A DNA stretch of 64,000 nt from Desulfomonile tiedjei DSM 6799 (GTDB taxonomy: Bacteria > Desulfobacterota > Desulfomonilia > Desulfomonilales > Desulfomonilaceae): NCBI RefSeq assembly GCF_000266945.1, contig NC_018025.1, forward strand, positions 1,116,001-1,180,000, read 5' to 3'. Position 1 is the first letter of the stretch. Each line of letters begins with the position of its first letter. Shown one piece after another: positions 44,453 to 52,644 of this stretch. Both the position numbers and the translations under genes were made by a program. Under the pieces are notes generated by a model that was given only the letters and a program-made list of their open reading frames with translations, searched no databases and was not told the origin of the DNA.

Positions 44453-45661
44453 CTAGTCTCTTCTGTTTTCGGGGTTTACGGGAAGCATGCAGAGTATACC
44501 TACCACCGGGCCTGCAGCCATGATCCACCACACGGTAGAGAAGACTCCAGTCACGTCGATAGCCCATCCCATAATGATAGGGCCGATTGTGGGAGCCAGT
44601 TGGAACAGGACGTTCGAGCTTCCATTGGCAAGCGCAGCAAATTGCTTACCCGCAAATTCCGAAACAAAAATAGTGAGATGGGGATTGGCGAAGTAGGAAC
44701 AGAATCCGAACAAAAATCCCGTAACGCACAGCATCGTCAGGTCGGTTTGATAGCCGAATATGACTGTCATCGGTGCAATCACGGCAAGAGAACCCAGGTA
44801 GATCCACTTCCTGTGGCCGATCTTATCCGAGAGCCAACCCGATATGGCTGGAGAAATCAAACCTCCTATACCGTAAAACATCATCACCGATCCTGATGCG
44901 GCAAGGGTGTGACCGAGTTTCTTGATGTGAGCAATGGCCCATGTAGCGGTGCCGAGTTCCACCCACATAAGGCAAAAGCCTGAGAGTGCCGTCAAGAGGA
45001 TGTCTCTGTTTCCGAAGACGACTTTAAAACCTGCAAACATGTTCGCTGAAGTCGTTGTGGTCTCGGAGGATCGAACGAGAAAGAAAATGACAACACCAAT
45101 GAGGATTGTGGCCACACCGACTGTTTGAAAAGCACCTTGCCAGCCAATCCAGGAGTTTAATGGAGGGACAATGACGCTTGATAGAAGAATCCCGCCGGAG
45201 GGGCCGGCTAACATGATCCCGAAAGCAATTCCTCTTTCCTTCGGCTGAAACCATTCCATCAACGAACGGGCGCATGCTCCATATACTGCTCCAGCTCCGA
45301 GGCCGGTGATGAAGCGGAGTGCGAAACCAGCATCATAGGTGGTGATGTAGCCCATCCCGAAAGTGGTAAGACCTTCGATGATGAGGCTGGCAGCGAGTAT
45401 GAAGCGGACTCCAAAACGGTCCGCCAGGAGTCCGGCAGGAATCTGGGTAATAATGTACCCGAAATAAAAGGCCCCCATGAAAGCTCCAGCCTGAGCCATT
45501 TTCATGTTCAGAACCGGAACGACTACAGGGATCAACGGAGGCCAGGTGAATCGCACGATAAACGTGAACAAGAAACATGCAAACATCATGGCGAGAATAA
45601 CCCACCGATAGGGAACCGACTCAACAGATTGTGTAGCTGAACTTTGCACGGCATCCTCCAT
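44453..45661 (-). CDS. MFS transporter, first of a tandem pair
   Basis: 402 residues, 12 helices, paralogous to the downstream protein over its whole length: VRFTWPPLIPVVVPVL, QIPAGLLADRFGVRFILA, GLGAGAVYGACARSLMEWFQPKERG. First gene after the sigma-54 promoter at 45865-45879, with a leader of about 190 bases. The two copies may have split roles such as import and export. Confidence 0.88.
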   Translation of the reverse strand: MEDAVQSSATQSVESVPYRWVILAMMFACFLFTFIVRFTWPPLIPVVVPVLNMKMAQAGAFMGAFYFGYIITQIPAGLLADRFGVRFILAASLIIEGLTTFGMGYITTYDAGFALRFITGLGAGAVYGACARSLMEWFQPKERGIAFGIMLAGPSGGILLSSVIVPPLNSWIGWQGAFQTVGVATILIGVVIFFLVRSSETTTTSANMFAGFKVVFGNRDILLTALSGFCLMWVELGTATWAIAHIKKLGHTLAASGSVMMFYGIGGLISPAISGWLSDKIGHRKWIYLGSLAVIAPMTVIFGYQTDLTMLCVTGFLFGFCSYFANPHLTIFVSEFAGKQFAALANGSSNVLFQLAPTIGPIIMGWAIDVTGVFSTVWWIMAAGPVVGILCMLPVNPENRRD

Positions 45662-45864
45662 TGCGTTTGCAGGTACCTGAACCCATGAACCGATTCAGAT
45701 CCTGCGTTTTGGACAAACGTGTACGGCTAACCGGTTACCGAAATGTACAGGAGACCGGCTATGTTAATGGCAGCAAGTCTTTTTCAGTTCGTGCACGGAA
45801 CTATGCTGCATTCAATCTGTGGGGATCTCATGAATGTCGATCGAAGCACCTGCAATCACGGAAA

Positions 45865-45879
45865 GCAAAAGGAGTGCCA
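45865..45879 (-). promoter_or_regulatory. Sigma-54 (-24/-12) promoter of the methyltransferase operon
   Basis: On the minus strand TGGCACTCCTTTTGC, i.e. TGGCAC-N5-TTGC with the invariant GG and GC ten bases apart. It points at the first MFS gene. A sigma-54 activator gene is adjacent. Confidence 0.75.
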
Positions 45880-45986
45880 TCGAAAACCTGGAAGGCTAGA
45901 ATAACTATTGCACCATTAAACCGGGAAGTTAGGACGGGAGGTTAGACAAGGAACCGCAAGCCGTTGATGGGGTTTCCTGGAGAGCC

Positions 45987-46007
45987 AATGTGCTGTACCC
46001 GCACATT
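45987..46007. promoter_or_regulatory. Candidate upstream activating sequence
   Basis: AATGTGC-N7-GCACATT, a perfect 7-bp dyad about 110 bases upstream of the sigma-54 promoter, the usual distance for an enhancer-binding protein. Confidence 0.5.
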
Positions 46008-46053
46008 CCGGCAAGCTCGAAGCTGACAAGTTGAAATCAGATGTGATTACCGC

Positions 46054-46099
46054 GTGCCGAAGTAGCCCATGTACAATTTTGAATGGGCTACTTCGGCAC
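46054..46099. terminator. Perfect 17-bp inverted repeat
   Basis: GTGCCGAAGTAGCCCAT (46054-46070) pairs with 46083-46099 over a 12-base loop. It separates the activator gene end from the operon promoter and may isolate the two units. Confidence 0.6.
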
Positions 46100-46159
46100 A
46101 TTCTGTTTTCTGCACTCTCGAAATAGGAGATCTTTGGACAAGAAAGGGCTCTGTCCGAT

Positions 46160-46248
46160 TCAAATCCCCCCAGCCCCCCTTTACGAAAGGGGGGTAAGAG
46201 GCAATATCTTAATTCCCCCTTTATTAAAGGGGGTTAGGGGGATTTTTC
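46160..46248. repeat. Dispersed repeat, family E copy 3
   Basis: CCCCCCAGCCCCCCTTTACGAAAGGGGGG and CCCCCTTTATTAAAGGGGGTTAGGGGG. Very close to the copy at 40138; the two bracket the methyltransferase operon. Confidence 0.7.
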
Positions 46249-46310
46249 GACTAACATCTGGCCTGAGGTCCGGTCATTTGTTTTGGCAATGACTATATTT
46301 CCGATAGCTA

Positions 46311-48887
46311 TCAGAGCTGCAGAGTTTTCATCTGTCGTCGTAAGGTGTACCGCGATACTCCCAGCAAACGCGACGCTTCCTGCTTGTTCCCGCCGGATCT
46401 TGACAGGGCTTCCAGGACAAGGTTTCGGCGAATGTCGGTCACCACTTCTACAAGGGACGGCATCGGAGGAAAATGGATCGTCCAGGACCGCAGCGATTTT
46501 TCGGGAGCTTCGCAATTGAGGAAATCGAATTTCAGCTCTCGTCCCTCTGAGACTATGACAGCTCGCTCGAGAACATTTCGGAGTTCTCGAACATTCCCCG
46601 GCCACTTGTATGCACAAAGCTTGACCATATCGTCATGGGTAATTGCAGGCGTTCCCGGCAACTGAAGCTCCTGGGCCAAATGAGAGATGATGCGACTGAC
46701 CAGGTTGGGAATATCGTCTATACGTTCCTTCAGAGAAGGCACTCGTATGGAAAGCACATTGAGTCGATAATAGAGATCGTGGCGAAAGCGGCCCTTTGCC
46801 ACTTCTTCTTCCAGGTGGCGATTCGTGGCTGCAATGAGTCGCGCACTGACGATTACGGATTTTTCGCCGCCCACACGGGTGAATGAACGGGTGTCGAGAA
46901 ACGTGAGCAGTTTTGCCTGAAGATGCAGGGGCAGCTCTCCTATTTCATTCAAGAGCAGGGTTCCGCCTTCCGCAAGTTCAAGGAGACCTCGTTTTCTCCG
47001 TTTTGCTCCGGTGAATGCACCTGCCTCGTGACCGAAGAGTTCCGATTCAGCCAGTTCCGGCGGAATTGCAGCACAGTTTATGGCATAGAACGGGCCGCTT
47101 GCGCGGCGGGAATTATCGTGGATAAAGCGAGCCAGATGGTCTTTGCCTGCTCCACTTTCACCGGTAAGCAGGATGATGATGTCAGTTTTTGCAGCCATAC
47201 GAGCTTCGGCAAGAGTCCACCGCATAGCTGACGAAGGTCCTTCTTCCACGGTGACGGTTTTCACGGGACCCGTCTTCGTTCTCTCGGTAATATTTCGCGA
47301 AATGCCGCAAATTCCCACGATGCTGCCGTGCTCATTGCGCATGGGAGCCCTGATATCGAGGAATGTCATGGGGATTCCTCTGACAGGTCTGGTATGCTCC
47401 GCCTCGATTATCTCTCCCGCCAAGACACGGAGATCCAATTGGTTCAGATGATCCGCGGGTTCAGGGCCGAACAAGTTCTCGTCTGTACTCTTCATAATCA
47501 CGGAGGCCGGTAATTCCAGGAGGTTCTCCATGGATGGATTGACCAGAGTGTACCTGAGATTTCTATCTTTGATGAAGACACAGTCCTTGGCAGTCTCGAA
47601 AATGGCTCGGAAGCGCTCTTCACTTTCCTTCAGAGCTTCTTGCGTGCGTGCCCGTTCGGCAATTTCGCTTTTCAGCCTTTCATTGGCTTCGGCAAGTTCC
47701 GCTGTACGATCCAGAACCCGCTGCTCCAGCTCGTCGTTCGCCTTCTGCAATGCCTCCTCAGCTTTTTTCCGATCGGAAATGTCAACGATAATTGCTACCG
47801 ACTGCACTCGATTATCAGGGTGTGGGATGCCGGCAATGGAAACGTCTCCCCAGAACATGGAACCATCCTTACGGAAATAACGTTTCTCGAGTCGGTATGA
47901 GTCCAATTCCCTACGAAAAAGCGACGCTGCCTTATCTCTGGAAACGTCGAAAAATTCAGGGACCGTTATATCCAGATGGGTCAATTCCAGAGCTTCACTC
48001 CTGCTGTATCCGAACATCCGTTCGAATGCGGGATTGACTTCAACGAATTTTCCCTGGTGATCGGTGGATGCAATGGCTTGTGCTGCTTTGTTATACAAAG
48101 CGCTGATGAGTGCATCCCTCTCTTTGAGAGCTTCCTGGGCTTTCTTTGCTTCCGTTATATCCGATATGATGCCTACGGCGGCTCCAATCTGGCGATCCAG
48201 ACCTCGCACAGGGCTGACGCTCAGGTCGCCCCAGAAGGAAGTGCCGTCCTTGCGAACGTACAGTTTTTCCATGCGGTAAAAATCGAGATCTCCTCTGATC
48301 AGTGCAGTAAGTTTCTCTTCCGATATGGTGAGAAAATCGGGGTGAGTTACATCCAGGTGCGACATTCCAAGCGCTTCTTCGGCTGTGTACCCGAACATTC
48401 TCTCCCACGCCGGATTCACCTGGGCATAGTGACCCTTATCATCGGTAAGCACAATTGCCTGAGCAGCATTATCAAGAGTAGCTCGAAAGCGGGCTTCCAG
48501 CTCATGCAAAGCCTCTTCCAATCGGCTGGTGTGCGTGACATCCCGAGCAATGGTTACCTGAGCTTTTCTCCCATCCAGCCAATCTATATCAAGCTCTTGG
48601 ACTGCAAATTTCCGGCCGGCTTTCGTGATCCGATATTCGGAATCACCTTCCAATGGGGGAACAAGTGACTCAGGTTTCTTCCACAGACTACCCGGCGCAG
48701 AAGACGAGTATTCGTGTGCGATGCTTTCCGATTCTGCCAAAATCTTTTCTGCCCGAGAATTTGCGAACAGAAGCTGCTTGTTTTCCGCATCAACTACCCA
48801 CACGGCAGCGTCGAGATTTTCCAGGAGAAGTATGAAGGACGGGGAGACCGGATCGGAAAATTCTGATTTTGAGGCGAGTACTTTCAT
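46311..48887 (-). CDS. Sigma-54-dependent activator with four PAS domains
   Basis: About 858 residues. PAS units start near residues 15, 125, 250 and 430 (WVVDAENKQLLFANSRA; DDKGHYAQVNPAWERMFGY; DHQGKFVEVNPAFERMFGY; KDRNLRYTLVNPSMENLL); a coiled coil precedes the last. The AAA+ domain has Walker A GESGAGKD, GAFTGAKRR (sigma-54 contact), GGTLLLNEIGELP and the R-finger region FRHDLYYRLNVL. The C-terminal Fis helix-turn-helix is NKQEASRLLGVSRYTLRRQM. The second and third PAS are near duplicates with KDGTSFWGD-type PAC motifs. It probably switches on the operon behind the sigma-54 promoter at 45865. Start ATG 48887 has only a weak ribosome site. Confidence 0.92.
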   Translation of the reverse strand: MKVLASKSEFSDPVSPSFILLLENLDAAVWVVDAENKQLLFANSRAEKILAESESIAHEYSSSAPGSLWKKPESLVPPLEGDSEYRITKAGRKFAVQELDIDWLDGRKAQVTIARDVTHTSRLEEALHELEARFRATLDNAAQAIVLTDDKGHYAQVNPAWERMFGYTAEEALGMSHLDVTHPDFLTISEEKLTALIRGDLDFYRMEKLYVRKDGTSFWGDLSVSPVRGLDRQIGAAVGIISDITEAKKAQEALKERDALISALYNKAAQAIASTDHQGKFVEVNPAFERMFGYSRSEALELTHLDITVPEFFDVSRDKAASLFRRELDSYRLEKRYFRKDGSMFWGDVSIAGIPHPDNRVQSVAIIVDISDRKKAEEALQKANDELEQRVLDRTAELAEANERLKSEIAERARTQEALKESEERFRAIFETAKDCVFIKDRNLRYTLVNPSMENLLELPASVIMKSTDENLFGPEPADHLNQLDLRVLAGEIIEAEHTRPVRGIPMTFLDIRAPMRNEHGSIVGICGISRNITERTKTGPVKTVTVEEGPSSAMRWTLAEARMAAKTDIIILLTGESGAGKDHLARFIHDNSRRASGPFYAINCAAIPPELAESELFGHEAGAFTGAKRRKRGLLELAEGGTLLLNEIGELPLHLQAKLLTFLDTRSFTRVGGEKSVIVSARLIAATNRHLEEEVAKGRFRHDLYYRLNVLSIRVPSLKERIDDIPNLVSRIISHLAQELQLPGTPAITHDDMVKLCAYKWPGNVRELRNVLERAVIVSEGRELKFDFLNCEAPEKSLRSWTIHFPPMPSLVEVVTDIRRNLVLEALSRSGGNKQEASRLLGVSRYTLRRQMKTLQL

Positions 48888-49040
48888 TTTCTTTCTTTTC
48901 AGTTGCGACAACGTATTGCAAAAGGGTGCGACTTTCGGAACCAATCAGCCGCTTTTTCAGTATATCGAAAAGTGCTATGGCTTCAAAGTGTCCATGATTT
49001 CATTTGAGATGAAGTTGAAGTGAAGTATAAACGGGGGAGG

Positions 49041-49265
49041 CACATCTTGTGCGCTGACTTAGAGTGTTTTCGCTTTGTTATTCAGGGGAATCCGCGAGAA
49101 GCGGGAAAAATAGGCCGACGATTTATCGCCGATTAAGGAAAAAACTCATGATTTTAGAGCTATGTAGGGACGGCTGACACACAAATTCGGCAATGAATTA
49201 CCGGGCTATTGTCTTTAGTCCCTGAGGGACAAAGAACTGCAGCAAAATTAGCACCTATGATTGGG
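49041..49265 (+). repeat. Dispersed repeat, family A copy 3 (uninterrupted)
   Basis: CACATCTTGTGCGCTGACTTAGAGTG, TCCGCGAGAAGCGGGA, GCCGACGATTTATCGCCG, AGGGACGGCTGACAC and GAATTACCGGGCTATTGTCTTTAGTC run without a break, unlike copy 2. Confidence 0.65.
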
Positions 49266-49427
49266 TGGGCGAACTGAAGCTTAAACGGCAAGAAGGGTGA
49301 CGCAAATCGCTTCGTTTGAGCAAACGGATATGAGCCCAAGAGGTCTCCTCGTTATAGTACTTTACGCAGGACTACTTTATCCGGTCAATTTGAGGAGCGG
49401 CTCGGCATCCCGCCATGGCATTTTCTC

Positions 49428-49640
49428 ATACGGATTTGCTTTCAAAGCAGTAAAATCCGGGGACCTTTTTATAAGAAAGGTCTCCAAATCCTTCAAAAAA
49501 CTTTTAGCACTCACCCAATTCCGTAGTTTTTCTATGAAAAACCACGGAATTGGGTGAATATTAAAAGTTCTTGGGAAGGGACTGGGAAACACTTCTTACA
49601 AGAAGGGTTTCCCAGATCTTCTCTCTTTGAAAGCATATTG
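49428..49640. repeat. Dispersed repeat, family D copy 4
   Basis: The longest copy: TTGCTTTCAAAGCAGTAAAATCCGGGGACC, a long hairpin, AAAAGTTCTTGGGAAGGGACTGGG, then CTTCTTACAAGAAGGGTTTCCCAGATC and CTCTTTGAAAGCATATTGG. Confidence 0.65.
49511..49557. terminator. Long hairpin inside repeat D4
   Basis: TCACCCAATTCCGTAGTTTTT pairs with the complementary arm ending at 49557 with one mismatch. The stem is T/A-rich at the top. It lies beyond the end of the minus-strand TrpD-like gene. Confidence 0.5.
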
Positions 49641-49643
49641 GTC

Positions 49644-50711
49644 TCAGGCCGTTCCCTGGAATTCCCTGAGTTGCTGGAGTTTCTCAAGTGCCTTTCCCGA
49701 AGCCAGAGCTTGCCTCGCCATATCCGTGCCTTGCCGATAGCTTTCTGCGTAGCCTGAGATGTACAGGGCAGCTCCGGCATTCATGCAGAAGAACAGGGCT
49801 TCGGGTTCGTCGTACGCCTGAGACAGCACATGAAGAATGGCTTTTGCATTGGCCTCGGCGGTCTTGCGACTGGCAATCTTCTCAAAGGGAATTGTTTTGA
49901 TGCCGAAATCCTCAGGGGTGACTTCATAGGTCTCCACGCGACCGTCCTTCAGTTCGACCACCCTTGTGGGGCCACAGGGGGAGTATTCATCCATGCCGAG
50001 ACCGACGTCCATGCCTTCGGCAGTGCCGAAGGGCGATACCGCTGCGGGCATACCGATTTCCTTAAGTACCGCGATGAGCTGGTCGCAGACGTGGGGTGCA
50101 TACGCTCCGATGACTATGGCGTTGTTCTGCTCACACGGACGGGTGATCGGGCCGATAATGTTGAACGCGGACGTAAATCGCATGGACCTGATCAATCGTG
50201 CCCAACCTGACTTCAGAAATGCTTCTCCGGGCAGGTAGCAGATGCCGTACTTGTCGAGACAGTCCTGTGCCTGGGACAATGGAGCATTCAGATCGATGCC
50301 CAGGATTTCGAGAATGTCCGATGCTCCGGCAACTCCGGTGACCAGACGGGCTCCTTTCTTAGCTATGGGCAACCCGCAGGCTGAAGCAATGAAAGTGGCC
50401 GGAGTAGACCCGTTGACCGTCTTCAATGAATCAGAGCCGGTGCCCACGATATCGCAGATGACGCCGCTCCGGGTAGTGTAGACCTTGGCTGTGTCGTGGC
50501 GATCGAGCGCATCCCAGGCACCTCCCAGTTCCTCGATGGTGGGGCCGCGGGAAATGTGGGCCATGAGGAATGCCCCCTGTTGAAGTTCCGGTTGTTCATT
50601 AAGAATGATCTGTCGGTACGCTTCACGGGCTTCGTCTCGGCTGAGTGTACGTCCCAGAGCAACGGCCGACGTCAGCCGTCCGAATTCCCGCAATTGCAGT
50701 TCGGTCGCCAT
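49644..50711 (-). CDS. TrpD-like phosphoribosyltransferase under cobalamin control
   Basis: 355 residues from ATG 50711 (AAAGGAG 5 bases upstream). Glycosyltransferase family 3 plan: N-terminal helical domain (LSRDEAREAYRQI, QQGAFLMAHISRGPTIEEL), PRPP loop DIVGTGSDSLKTVNGST, then ASDILEILGIDL, SAFNIIGP and MDEYSPCGPTRVVEL. In true TrpD the acceptor loop reads KHGNR; here it is KKGAR, and HPA(L/M)K before the conserved Arg is changed to KSGWA. The acceptor is therefore probably not anthranilate. No trp genes are nearby. It lies behind a cobalamin riboswitch and a dehydrogenase gene, so a link with corrinoid metabolism is inferred. Confidence 0.75.
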   Translation of the reverse strand: MATELQLREFGRLTSAVALGRTLSRDEAREAYRQIILNEQPELQQGAFLMAHISRGPTIEELGGAWDALDRHDTAKVYTTRSGVICDIVGTGSDSLKTVNGSTPATFIASACGLPIAKKGARLVTGVAGASDILEILGIDLNAPLSQAQDCLDKYGICYLPGEAFLKSGWARLIRSMRFTSAFNIIGPITRPCEQNNAIVIGAYAPHVCDQLIAVLKEIGMPAAVSPFGTAEGMDVGLGMDEYSPCGPTRVVELKDGRVETYEVTPEDFGIKTIPFEKIASRKTAEANAKAILHVLSQAYDEPEALFFCMNAGAALYISGYAESYRQGTDMARQALASGKALEKLQQLREFQGTA

Positions 50712-50830
50712 GGTGTCTCCTTTCACAGTAGTAAAACCGGCATGACGGCAAGGAATGGCAGGACTCTCGAAAGCCCCCACATCCCAGGTCATACGGACTT
50801 TCAGTCCAGATAGTTCTCGTTAAAGCCGAA

Positions 50831-50858
50831 GCACTGACCTGCGGAGCCAGGTCAGTGC
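50831..50858 (-). terminator. Perfect 11-bp stem between the two genes of the operon
   Basis: GCACTGACCTG pairs exactly with CAGGTCAGTGC over 6 bases. On the minus strand it is followed by TTCGGCTTT. It may lower expression of the TrpD-like gene relative to the dehydrogenase. Confidence 0.5.
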
Positions 50859-50887
50859 AGTAAGCACATCTTGAATGCAAAATGGCA

Positions 50888-51856
50888 TCATTCGATTCGA
50901 ACCAAAATCTTGAGCGCCTGACCGTCAGCGATTCGAGGGAGATGGCCGGTCACTTCTTCAAGGGTGATCTCCCCTTCTACTAAAAGCTCGATGTCCCGAT
51001 CATGCTGCCTGATAATGTCGAGTGCTTCATGAAACTGTGCTCGCGTGCAACCGTACGCTCCAGTGACACGAAGTTGTCGATAGTGGATTTCGTTGACAAC
51101 GTCGGAAGTGATGGTGTCCTCATGAGGCAATCCGCTGAACAGGCAGAAGCTTCCTCCCGCGCGGGTCGAACGAAGTCCCGAGAAAAGGGTGTCCGTGGCA
51201 GCACAGACATTGATCGCAGCATCAAAACCCTTGGCGGAAGGTTGGGTGCCGGCTGGGATGCCGAGGCGATCCAAATAGACCTGGCTCTGTTCAAGCCTCG
51301 CCGGTTCTTTTTCCACGACGAAAGCCCGCGCGGAAAAAGACCGAGCTGCGAGTCCCATCAAAAGACCCACAGGCCCGGCCCCGAAGACCAGTATCCGATC
51401 ACCGGGCCGGGTCTGGATTTGATGCAGCGCATTGAGACAACACGCCAACGGTTCGGCCAAGCAGGCGAGCCGCAATGAGACGCCGGCAGGTACGGGAATC
51501 AGCGATTCCTTCGGCACAACCATGGCCTGCGCGAGTCCGCCGTCCCGGTTGAACCCCATAATGTGGATGTCGGGACAGAGGTTTTCCGATCCCTGGATGC
51601 AGAAACTGCAACTACCGCAGGTCGCACCGGGCCAGACGACCACTTCACGCCCGGAGGTCAGATCGATTCCAGAGACCTCATGACCCAACACCCGCGGCAA
51701 GACGAGGTCTCGTTGGCCCTTCTGCCACATCTTGGCGTCCGTGCGGCATAGTGCGCAGTAACGCACGCGGACCACGGTTTCTTCAGGAGAGGGCTCGGGC
51801 AGTGTCACCTCATCGAGCCTCAGTTCACCCACCTGGTGAAGTCGAAGTGCTTTCAC
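50888..51856 (-). CDS. Zinc-dependent medium-chain dehydrogenase under cobalamin control
   Basis: 322 residues, MDR/alcohol dehydrogenase family. Catalytic zinc residues in CALCRTDAKMW and GHEVSG; structural zinc cysteines in CGSCSFCIQGSENLC; nucleotide loop VFGAGPVGLLMG. Closest in style to threonine/sorbitol dehydrogenase-like members, somewhat shorter than usual. First gene after the riboswitch at 52085-52235, whose terminator lies at 52040-52065. Substrate unknown. Confidence 0.85.
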   Translation of the reverse strand: MKALRLHQVGELRLDEVTLPEPSPEETVVRVRYCALCRTDAKMWQKGQRDLVLPRVLGHEVSGIDLTSGREVVVWPGATCGSCSFCIQGSENLCPDIHIMGFNRDGGLAQAMVVPKESLIPVPAGVSLRLACLAEPLACCLNALHQIQTRPGDRILVFGAGPVGLLMGLAARSFSARAFVVEKEPARLEQSQVYLDRLGIPAGTQPSAKGFDAAINVCAATDTLFSGLRSTRAGGSFCLFSGLPHEDTITSDVVNEIHYRQLRVTGAYGCTRAQFHEALDIIRQHDRDIELLVEGEITLEEVTGHLPRIADGQALKILVRIE

Positions 51857-52039
51857 ATCAGAACCTTTCTAAGCAGGCGCTTTGGTCTGTAAGGCGATTC
51901 GAGACGATAGGTTTCTCCTATAGCAGATGTCAGAATTATTGCCGATTGCGAAAAGAGCTCGAAAATCGGTAGGTGCCGTGCCTCCGTGCCGGCACATATC
52001 TCTGCATTTGTCGCTGTGAACCATCACAGAAAATAAAAA

Positions 52040-52065
52040 GCCCTGCCGCGTTTCAGCAGCAGGGC
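52040..52065 (-). terminator. Intrinsic terminator of the riboswitch
   Basis: On the minus strand GCCCTGC...GCAGGGC stem followed by TTTTTATTTT. It lies about 20 bases after the riboswitch, the usual position for transcriptional control. Confidence 0.85.
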
Positions 52066-52084
52066 GTTCCTTTACCATCGGTTA

Positions 52085-52235
52085 CCCTCGTCGGAGCGCT
52101 CGTCTTCCGGCTTCCGGGTCTCTCTCCACGTGCCCTTCCCATTCGGCTGAAGCCGGACAGTGGTTTTGCACGTTTCGTCTCCGGTTACGGCGGCGGGACC
52201 GCCACGGTTTTTACCGTGTTCCGTTGGCGCCTCGA
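52085..52235 (-). ncRNA. Cobalamin riboswitch
   Basis: Read on the minus strand: P1 arm CGTCGAGGCGC closing with GCGCTCCGACG; CGGAACACGGT; the conserved GGTCCCGCCGCCGTAA; GGAGACGAAA; ACCACTG...ATGGGAAGG with flanking pairing CGTGC/GCACG; and the B12-box-like AAGCCGGAAGACGAGCGC. Order and spacing fit the class I cobalamin riboswitch. Binding of cobalamin should favour the terminator that follows, switching off the dehydrogenase/TrpD-like operon. Confidence 0.9.
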
Positions 52236-52430
52236 CGTATGTTCTTAAAGATTCTCAGAAGAAGGGTAAGGTGTCAAGAAAAAGGTGAGACCGGACTCGC
52301 GCTGACATCATTGATCAGCCATAAATAAGGCCTGTTCTCAGGACAAGTACATATAATGGGCACAGTAGTGATTCTGAGAAAGAAAAAGGATGTAGGACAA
52401 ACGGCCAATAGCTTGGTTACGATTCATCTG

Positions 52431-52488
52431 TGGTGCCCCCGGCAAGGATCGAACTTGCGACCTGCGGATTAGGAATCCCTTTTTACTT
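52431..52488 (-). other. 3' fragment of tRNA-Arg(CCT): attachment site of the integrative element
   Basis: On the minus strand the sequence reads as anticodon loop TTCCTAA with 3' stem TCCGC, variable loop, T arm GCAAG-TTCGATC-CTTGC, acceptor strand CGGGGGC and ACCA. The D arm and 5' acceptor are missing: to the right the sequence is AT-rich and unrelated. An integrase gene starts 157 bases away. This is the classic displaced tRNA 3' end left by integration. Confidence 0.8.
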
Positions 52489-52644
52489 ACCTAGACACGA
52501 AAAGACACCTATCGACTAAACATCACAATAATGGCTTGACAAGAGGACTTTAAGGGATTAGATATGTGTCCCACATAGACACAAATGCACCGCAGATTCC
52601 GCATTCATGTTGACTCTCAGTTGACTAAAATTTGAAACACGAGA

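Larger units (their letters stand above)
45662..46310. other. Regulatory intergenic region of the methyltransferase operon
   Basis: It holds the long leader of the first MFS gene, the sigma-54 promoter, the dyad at 45987-46007, the 17-bp hairpin at 46054-46099 and repeat E3 (46160-46248). No gene. Confidence 0.6.
48888..49643. other. Intergenic region made of repeats A3 and D4
   Basis: Repeat A copy 3 (49041-49265) and D copy 4 (49428-49640). No credible gene. Confidence 0.6.
51857..52644. other. Intergenic region: riboswitch unit, then element boundary
   Basis: From left to right: B-like fragment (51972-51995), terminator (52040-52065), cobalamin riboswitch (52085-52235, minus), unassigned sequence, tRNA fragment/attachment site (52431-52488), and about 155 bases leading to the integrase start. 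Confidence 0.7.

Noticed and set aside
47976-48668. 230-codon plus-strand frame
   Set aside because: It is antisense to the PAS region of the sigma-54 activator and no motif is present.
52431-52488. Complete tRNA gene
   Set aside because: Only the anticodon loop, 3' anticodon stem, T arm and 3' acceptor are present. The D arm and 5' acceptor cannot be found to the right.
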